From positions 2,438,501 through 2,502,500 of the forward strand of contig NZ_FNTJ01000001.1 in assembly GCF_900105185.1 (NCBI RefSeq): 64,000 nt of DNA. The letters are read 5' to 3'. The notes below the pieces were generated by a model. That model was not told the DNA's origin. It ran no database searches and saw only the letters and a program-made list of their open reading frames with translations. Both the position numbers and the translations under genes were made by a program. Shown here piece by piece: positions 55,412 through 64,000 of this stretch. Within the stretch, counting starts at the first letter, position 1, and the number at the start of each line of letters is the position of its first letter. The stretch is from Pseudomonas saponiphila (lineage in GTDB: Bacteria > Pseudomonadota > Gammaproteobacteria > Pseudomonadales > Pseudomonadaceae).

Positions 55412-55715
55412 GTAGGAGCTGGCTTGCCAGCGAAAGCGGCTGCCAGGTTTGTAAAAGGCTCAAGGGGCCCTTCGCCGGCAAGCCGGCTCCTACAAAGAGC
55501 GCGTTGTTTGTGGGCGTGTGCTGTAGGAGCTGGCTTGCCAGCGAAAGCGGCTGCCAGGTTTGTACAAGGCTCAAGGGCCCCTTCGCCGGCAAGCCGGCTC
55601 CTACAAAGAGCGCGTTGTTTGTGGGCGTGTGCTGTAGGAGCTGGCTTGCCAGCGAAGGCGGCTGCCAGGCTTGTACAAGGCTCAAGGGCCTCTTCGCCGG
55701 CAAGCCGGCTCCTAC
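55412..55715. repeat. Tandem array of three 111-bp REP-pair units
   Basis: Units start at 55412, 55523 and 55634, period 111 bp, the last cut short. Each has GTAGGAGCTGGCTTGCCAGC and the inverse GCCGGCAAGCCGGCTCCTAC with spacers. The left palindrome (GCTGGC-GCCAGC) differs from that of the array at 40 kb (GCGGGC-GCCCGC). Lies between convergent sohB and the DUF934 gene. Confidence 0.95.
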
Positions 55716-55737
55716 GGGTGGTGGGAGAGGCGGATAC

Positions 55738-55776
55738 AAAAAAGCCCTGAAGCGGTTTCCCGGTTCAGGGCTTTTT
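55738..55776 (-). terminator. Intrinsic terminator, likely bidirectional
   Basis: A-rich AAAAAAGCCCTGAA and TTCAGGGCTTTTT form a 12-13-bp stem with a 12-base loop and T-runs on both strands. It ends the cysI-DUF934 transcript on the minus strand, and sohB transcription coming from the left. Confidence 0.9.
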
Positions 55777-55790
55777 GTTGGCGCCAGGGC

Positions 55791-56285
55791 TTAGCGGCGA
55801 CGGAACAGCGGCAGCGGTTCGTCGGTGGCGGCCTGGTAGGTCACCGAGAAGTCCTTGAGGCTTTCCAGGGCCTCGTAAGGGTCCTTGTCGGCCCGCAGCG
55901 CGTAGGCGTCGAAGCCGCAGCGGTGCAGGTAGAACAGTTGGTCGCGCAATACGTCGCCAATGGCCCGCAGTTCGCCTTTGTAGCCATAACGGTCACGCAG
56001 CAGGCGGGCGTTGGAGTAGTTGCGGCCATCGGTGAAGGCCGGGAAGTTCAGGGCGATGACCTGGAAATGCTCGACGTCGCCACCGATTTCCTCGGCTTCT
56101 TCGTCTGCATCCAGCCATACGCCCAGACCGCCGTCGCGAGCCTTGAGGGCGTGGGCGTGGTCGCGCCACAGGGCCAGCGGCACAATCAGGTCGTCACAGT
56201 TGGAGATGCCGTCCAGGGTCGCGTCCTTGGGCAGCAGGTGCCAAGTCTCGTCGATGACCTCGTTGTTCTTAATGATTCGCTGCAT
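55791..56285 (-). CDS. DUF934 protein linked to sulfite reductase
   Basis: A 164-residue DUF934 protein (IIKNNEVIDETWHLL, WLDADEEAEEIGGDVEHFQVIALNFPAFTDGRNYSNARLLRDR). The family stands next to cysI in many proteobacteria and is believed to help sulfite reduction, though its reaction is not established. The ATG overlaps the cysI 3' end by 17 bp, so the pair is translationally linked. Confidence 0.92.
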   Translation of the reverse strand: MQRIIKNNEVIDETWHLLPKDATLDGISNCDDLIVPLALWRDHAHALKARDGGLGVWLDADEEAEEIGGDVEHFQVIALNFPAFTDGRNYSNARLLRDRYGYKGELRAIGDVLRDQLFYLHRCGFDAYALRADKDPYEALESLKDFSVTYQAATDEPLPLFRRR

Positions 56286-57927
56286 AGACGCGCTCCTTGA
56301 AGAGGTCGATGCCAATACGTTGATAGGTGTCGATGAAGCGCTCGTCTTCGGTACGTTGTTCCACGTACACGTCAATCAGCTTCGAGATCACGTCGGGCAT
56401 GTCGTCCTGGGCGAAGGACGGGCCGAGGATCTTGCCCAGGCTGGCGTCGCGGCTGGCGCTGCCCCCCAGGGACACCTGGTAGAACTCCTCGCCTTTCTTG
56501 TCCACCCCGAGGATGCCGATGTGGCCGACGTGGTGGTGACCACAGGCGTTCATGCAACCGGAGATGTTCAGGTCCAGCTCGCCGATGTCGAACAGGTAGT
56601 CCAGGTCGTCGAAACGGCGCTGGATGGATTCGGCGATCGGGATCGACTTGGCGTTGGCCAGGGAGCAGAAGTCACCACCCGGGCAGCAGATGATGTCGGT
56701 CAACAAGCCGATGTTCGGCGTGGCGAAACCGTTTTCACGCAGCTCGCCCCACAGGGTGAACAGCTGGCTCTGCTCGACGTCGGCGAGAATCACGTTCTGT
56801 TCATGGGAGGTGCGCAACTGGCCGAAGCTGTAACGGTCGGCCAGATCGGCGATGGCGTCGAACTGCTTGTCGGTGACATCCCCCGGCGCTACGCCGGTCG
56901 GTTTGAGCGACAGGGTCACGGCAACGTAGCCCGGCTTCTTGTGGGCCAGGGTGTTGCGCGCTCGCCAGCGGGCAAAGCCCGGGTGCTCCTTGTCCAGGGC
57001 CGCCAGTTCGGCGTCCTGGTTGCTCAGGGCCTTGTAGTCCGGATCGACGAAGTGCTTGGCTACACGATGGACTTCGGCTTCGGTGAGGGTGGTCTGGCCG
57101 CCACGCAGGTGGACCATTTCCGCCTCGACTTTCTCAGCGAACACTTCAGGGGTCAGGGCCTTGACCAGGATCTTGATTCGCGCCTTGTACTTGTTATCGC
57201 GACGGCCATAGCGGTTGTAGACCCGCAGGATGGCGTCGAGGTAGCTCAGCAGGTCCTGCCACGGCAGGAACTCGTTGATGAAGGCGCCAACCACCGGAGT
57301 GCGGCCCAGGCCACCACCCACCAGGACCCGGAAGCCCAGCTCGCCGGCGGCGTTGTACACCGGCTCCAGGCCGATGTCGTGGACTTCGATGGCCGCGCGG
57401 TCGGAAGTCGAGCCGTTGATGGCGATCTTGAACTTGCGCGGCAGGTAGGCGAATTCGGGGTGGAAGGTGGTCCACTGACGGACGATCTCGCACCAGGGGC
57501 GCGGATCGATCAGCTCATCGGCGGCGACACCGGCGAACTGGTCGGTGGTGACGTTGCGCAGGCAGTTGCCGCTGGTCTGGATGGCATGCATTTGCACGGT
57601 GGCCAGCTCGGCGAGGATGTCCGGCACGTCTTCCAGGGCCGGCCAGTTGAACTGCACGTTCTGCCGGGTGCTGATGTGCGCGTAGCCCTTGTCGTAGTCG
57701 CGGGCGATCTTGGCCATCATCCGCGCTTGGCGCGAGGTCAGTTGGCCGTAGGGCACGGCAACTCGCAGCATCGGGGCAAAACGTTGGATATAGAGGCCAT
57801 TCTGCAGACGCAGGGGGCGGAATTCTTCTTCGCTCAGCTCGCCTGCCAGATAGCGTCGGGTCTGATCACGGAACTGCTTGACGCGGTCCTCGATGATCCG
57901 CTGATCGTACTCGTCGTATACGTACAT
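56269..57927 (-). CDS. cysI: Sulfite reductase hemoprotein subunit
   Basis: A 552-residue siroheme/4Fe-4S sulfite reductase, reducing sulfite to sulfide in assimilation. The four cluster cysteines are in DIICCPGGDFCSLANA and ISGCMNACGHHHVGHIG. Substrate-binding basic residues appear in ISTRQNVQFNW and LRNVTTDQFAG. Overlaps the DUF934 gene. No cysJ-type flavoprotein gene is present here, fitting the ferredoxin-like Pseudomonas type. Confidence 0.95.
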   Translation of the reverse strand: MYVYDEYDQRIIEDRVKQFRDQTRRYLAGELSEEEFRPLRLQNGLYIQRFAPMLRVAVPYGQLTSRQARMMAKIARDYDKGYAHISTRQNVQFNWPALEDVPDILAELATVQMHAIQTSGNCLRNVTTDQFAGVAADELIDPRPWCEIVRQWTTFHPEFAYLPRKFKIAINGSTSDRAAIEVHDIGLEPVYNAAGELGFRVLVGGGLGRTPVVGAFINEFLPWQDLLSYLDAILRVYNRYGRRDNKYKARIKILVKALTPEVFAEKVEAEMVHLRGGQTTLTEAEVHRVAKHFVDPDYKALSNQDAELAALDKEHPGFARWRARNTLAHKKPGYVAVTLSLKPTGVAPGDVTDKQFDAIADLADRYSFGQLRTSHEQNVILADVEQSQLFTLWGELRENGFATPNIGLLTDIICCPGGDFCSLANAKSIPIAESIQRRFDDLDYLFDIGELDLNISGCMNACGHHHVGHIGILGVDKKGEEFYQVSLGGSASRDASLGKILGPSFAQDDMPDVISKLIDVYVEQRTEDERFIDTYQRIGIDLFKERVYAANH

Positions 57928-58206
57928 ATAGGTCCAGTTCTCAGGCTACAGGTGGCACACCAGCGCACACGCTCAACGCCACCCATGTAAGCAAATCTGC
58001 GCGCACGGCCGCGCACTCCCTTCGGAGCCGGCGAACGATACCAGTTTGTGGTTATGCGCAAAAGTGATGTTTGAGTATATGAAAAGAACCAAAACGACTA
58101 ACGGTAGGGAGGATGCAGTAACCCCATTTGTGGTAGGGGCAATCCTGAGCTTAACTGTGGGCGTGTCTTTGAGCAGTCACCGACAAAATCTACTAGAGGC
58201 GATGCT

Positions 58207-58320
58207 ATGAGCCATCCAACCAAAACAAGGAAAAGTGACAGTAGTGTTGATGCTTGGGCCATTCTCTTTCTGATCATACTGGTCGTGGGTACGGCCGTGT
58301 TTTGGGTCAGTCACCAGTAG
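58207..58320 (+). CDS. 37-residue single-helix membrane peptide
   Basis: The frame reads MSHPTKTRKSDSSVDAWAIL and on to FWVSHQ, with a strong membrane helix (AILFLIILVVGTAVFWV). AGAGGC stands 6 bases before the ATG. A basic, Ser-rich N-terminus suggests it stays in the cytoplasm. Such small peptides are easily missed; no function is known. Confidence 0.7.
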   Translation: MSHPTKTRKSDSSVDAWAILFLIILVVGTAVFWVSHQ

Positions 58321-58343
58321 TCGAGTCCGAACCAGGAGCCCGA

Positions 58344-58365
58344 ATTGTCGGACAATCATGACAAT
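58344..58365. promoter_or_regulatory. TTGTC/GACAA operator-like inverted repeat
   Basis: ATTGTC-G-GACAAT at 58344-58356 is a perfect inverted repeat, and a further GACAAT follows at 58360-58365. TTGTC-N-GACAA sites are typical of GntR-family repressors. It lies 66-87 bases before the binding-protein gene. No GntR gene was seen nearby. Confidence 0.5.
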
Positions 58366-58430
58366 TTGCCGCCGTTGGCCAGTACTTTGCCAGTTATACT
58401 GCCTGGGATAATTCTGGGGCTCTTCTCGTA

Positions 58431-59516
58431 ATGTTCAAGGTTCTGTTCAAGTGCTTGCTGTTTCTGAGTCTGCCGTTCTGGGCGGTGGCTCAGGCGACAT
58501 CCGTGGTGTTTCTCAATCCTGGCAATTCAACCGAAACCTTCTGGGTCAGCTATTCGCAATTCATGCAGGCCGCCGCCCGGGACCTGGGCATGGACCTGCA
58601 GATTCTCTATGGCGAACGCAATCCCCAGAACTCTCTCGATCAGGCCCGCGAGCTGTTTCAGCGGGCGCAAAAGCCCGATTACCTGATGCTGGTCAACGAG
58701 CAGTATGTCGCGCCGCAGATCCTGCGCATGTCTCAGGGCACCGGGGTCAAGCTGTTTATCGTCAACAGTCCGCTGACCGAAGATCAGCGGGCCTTGATCA
58801 ACCAGAGTCGCAGCAGTTATTCCGATTGGATCGGCAGCATGGTGGGCAACGACGAAGAGGCCGGCTATCGGATGCTCAATGAGCTGCTGCTCAAGCACGG
58901 CCCTGTGCCTGAGGGGCAGAGCATCGACTTGCTGGCGTTCTCCGGGGTGAAAGTCACGCCGGCGGCGCAGTTGCGCGAACAAGGGCTGCGTCGGGCCCTG
59001 GCGGAGCATCCTCAGGTGCGCCTGCGGCAAATGGTGTATGGCGAGTGGAACCGGCAGCGGGCGCACGAACAGGCGCGTCAACTGCTGCAGCGCTATCCGC
59101 AGACGCAACTGGTCTGGTCGGCCAACGATGAGATGGCTCTGGGGGCCATGCAGGCTGCCCGGGAGTTGGGCCGCAAGCCAGGGGGCGATCTGCTGTTCAG
59201 CGGGCTCAACAGTTCACCCGAAGCCTTGCGGGCATTGATCGACGGGCAGCTGTCGGTACTCATGGCCGGGCATTTCACCATCGGTGGCTGGGCTCTGGTG
59301 GCCCTGCATGACGATGCGCTGGGGCTCGATCCCCGGCGCCTGGGAGGGCCCGACTGGCAATTGCCGCTGTTCCAGTCATTGACCCGTGCTCAAGCCCAGC
59401 AGCTCTTGCGCCTTGGCGATCAGGCCGGGGCCCGTGTCGACTTTCATGGGTTGTCCGCCCAAGGCAAGCCAGACGGCTATCGCTATCCCTTCGGTTTGCA
59501 GCTGTTGCTGCGCTGA
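58431..59516 (+). CDS. Periplasmic sugar-binding-protein-like solute receptor
   Basis: A 361-residue exported protein (signal LLFLSLPFWAVAQA) of the periplasmic binding protein type I fold (VVFLNPGNSTETFWVSYSQFMQAAARDLG; LVWSANDEMALGAMQAARELG). No permease or ATPase gene is adjacent. In similar genomes such receptors may serve a membrane-bound sensor rather than an uptake system, so the role is open. Confidence 0.85.
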   Translation: MFKVLFKCLLFLSLPFWAVAQATSVVFLNPGNSTETFWVSYSQFMQAAARDLGMDLQILYGERNPQNSLDQARELFQRAQKPDYLMLVNEQYVAPQILRMSQGTGVKLFIVNSPLTEDQRALINQSRSSYSDWIGSMVGNDEEAGYRMLNELLLKHGPVPEGQSIDLLAFSGVKVTPAAQLREQGLRRALAEHPQVRLRQMVYGEWNRQRAHEQARQLLQRYPQTQLVWSANDEMALGAMQAARELGRKPGGDLLFSGLNSSPEALRALIDGQLSVLMAGHFTIGGWALVALHDDALGLDPRRLGGPDWQLPLFQSLTRAQAQQLLRLGDQAGARVDFHGLSAQGKPDGYRYPFGLQLLLR

Positions 59517-59523
59517 CCGGGCT

Positions 59524-59745
59524 TCACACCCCAGCCAGATGCATCGCCAGATTGGCGATGCCCAACAGCACCAGGACGAACAGGGCAGTGAAGACAATGC
59601 CCAGCACGATGAAGTGACTGGGCTTGCCGTGGCTGAAGTCGCGGGCGCGGTTTTTCCCGCTTTGCACGCCAAAGGCCGCGGCCAGCACGCTTTGCAGCAT
59701 CTGCAGGAAGGTTGGGGGCTGGTGGTCGTTGCTTGGATCGTCCAT
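59524..59745 (-). CDS. DUF2970 small membrane protein
   Basis: A 73-residue protein with a DUF2970-type N-part (TFLQMLQSVLAAAFGVQSGKNRARDFSHG) and one hydrophobic helix (FIVLGIVFTALFVLVLLGIANLAMHL). Function unknown. GAGGG lies just before the ATG at 59745. Convergent with the binding-protein gene (7 bp apart). Confidence 0.87.
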   Translation of the reverse strand: MDDPSNDHQPPTFLQMLQSVLAAAFGVQSGKNRARDFSHGKPSHFIVLGIVFTALFVLVLLGIANLAMHLAGV

Positions 59746-59824
59746 AAATCCCTCGACACGGTGGGGTGTCAACAGAGCATAGACAATGCCGTCGGTGATG
59801 GCGGGCGGGTGTAGGAACTGGCTC

Positions 59825-59887
59825 GTAGGAGCTGGCTTGCCAGCGAAGACGCCTCGACCACGCCTTCGCCGACAATCCGGCTCCTAC
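59825..59887. repeat. Imperfect BIME after metH
   Basis: GTAGGAGCTGGCTTGCCAGC at 59825-59844 with an inverse, partly decayed arm CGCCGACAATCCGGCTCCTAC ending at 59887, just past the metH stop. Confidence 0.85.
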
Positions 59888-59897
59888 CGCATCTGAG

Positions 59898-63608
<3,711 letters not shown>

Positions 63609-63688
63609 GAGAACTACCTGGTAGGGCCATTACGAAGGGCGAGGATCATAGCAAACCTGCATGGTTTTGCGGAATGCGCGGGTTTTGC

Positions 63689-63703
63689 ATGAATATCGCT
63701 CAT
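63689..63703. promoter_or_regulatory. Candidate MetR-like site upstream of metH
   Basis: ATGAATATCGCTCAT is a near palindrome; TGAA-N5-CTCA differs by one base from the MetR consensus TGAA-N5-TTCA. It sits about 80 bases upstream of the metH start. Tentative. Confidence 0.35.
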
Positions 63704-63762
63704 GTTGGTGGTCGGGCGACATCGGTAGAATCGCGGCGTTTTTTACTTTCGGGATCAGGGAC

Positions 63763-64000
63763 ATGCCGTACCGTTTTGTCGTTGCCAGCGCTTTGCTGCT
63801 GCTCAGTTCATTGTGCATGGCCCAGGGTCCGGCGCCGGCCATTTCCTATACCCGCGACATCCAGCCGATCTTTACCGAGAAGTGCGTGGCCTGTCATGCC
63901 TGCTACGACTCCGCTTGTCAGCTCAACCTGGGCAGCGGCGAAGGCGCGAGCCGCGGCGCGTCGAAGATCCCGGTGTACGACGGCGAGCGCAGCGACGCCC
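63763..64000 (+). CDS. cti: Fatty acid cis/trans isomerase (Cti), 5' part only
   Basis: The first 79 codons; the rest runs off the right edge. A signal peptide (VASALLLLSSLCMAQ) leads into SYTRDIQPIFTEKCVACHACYDSACQLNLGS, with the CVACH heme-binding motif of Cti. The enzyme isomerises membrane phospholipid double bonds from cis to trans in the periplasm, making the membrane more resistant to solvents. AGGGA stands just before the ATG. Confidence 0.9.
   Translation, partial: MPYRFVVASALLLLSSLCMAQGPAPAISYTRDIQPIFTEKCVACHACYDSACQLNLGSGEGASRGASKIPVYDGERSDA

Overview
The window is a high-GC, gene-dense chromosomal segment of a fluorescent-type Pseudomonas. The evidence is the gene content (cyanide-insensitive bd oxidase, a LexA2-ImuA-ImuB-DnaE2 cassette, OprD and TorF porins, MetH next to a Cti-type isomerase), the many REP/BIME palindromes (GTAGGAGC...GCTCCTAC) and the small lipoproteins. 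I cannot fix the species from sequence alone; the P. fluorescens/protegens complex is the best guess. No rRNA, tRNA, CRISPR array, phage or complete insertion sequence was seen.

Positions 1-12.6 kb: a cydAB (cioAB) quinol oxidase operon is followed by a molybdenum-cofactor/formate-dehydrogenase-like block. The block holds a YdeP-type molybdopterin oxidoreductase, a divergent moaA-bestrophin-moaC-moaD-moaE operon, fdhD, a LysR regulator, mobA, and moaB-moeA. Together these make cyclic pyranopterin, convert it to molybdopterin, insert Mo, add GMP and sulfurate the cofactor for the oxidoreductase. A 141-bp palindromic MITE-like element lies on the moeA stop codon.

Positions 12.6-21.4 kb hold mainly housekeeping and metabolic genes: a FUSC membrane protein, an aldehyde dehydrogenase, a DyP peroxidase coupled to a Gfo/Idh/MocA oxidoreductase, a TorF porin, and a secreted amidohydrolase with a divergent LysR. 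Positions 21.4-27.2 kb hold the SOS mutagenesis operon lexA2-imuA-imuB-dnaE2, with a perfect LexA2-type palindrome over its start codon.

Positions 27.4-38.8 kb hold a three-lipoprotein operon (CsgG-like, DUF4810, DUF799), a hybrid histidine kinase, a UvrA paralogue, a DUF465 protein, a strictosidine-synthase-like protein, a fatty-acid-hydroxylase/SRPBCC fusion, a NarL-type response regulator and small membrane or lipoprotein genes. Positions 39-44.7 kb hold a LysR gene, a 110-bp tandem REP array and an amidase-MFS-OprD operon that looks like an uptake and hydrolysis module for an amide.

Positions 44.8-47.2 kb form a small accessory patch of lower GC. It carries orphan small genes, a frameshifted PAAR (type VI secretion spike tip) pseudogene overlapping a membrane-anchored orphan, and a small gene preceded by a highly structured leader. 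From 47.4 kb to the end come a GH63-like glycosidase, a HoxX-like protein with no hydrogenase nearby, SCP2, a histidine phosphatase, sohB, a second REP array, cysI-DUF934, a 37-codon membrane peptide gene, a periplasmic binding protein, DUF2970, metH and the start of a Cti isomerase.

The most novel-looking points are the PAAR remnant patch, the structured leader at 46.6-46.8 kb, the bestrophin inside the moa operon, the hydroxylase/SRPBCC fusion, the orphan HoxX, the three-lipoprotein operon and the tandem REP arrays. No feature here is proven to be a wholly new system.
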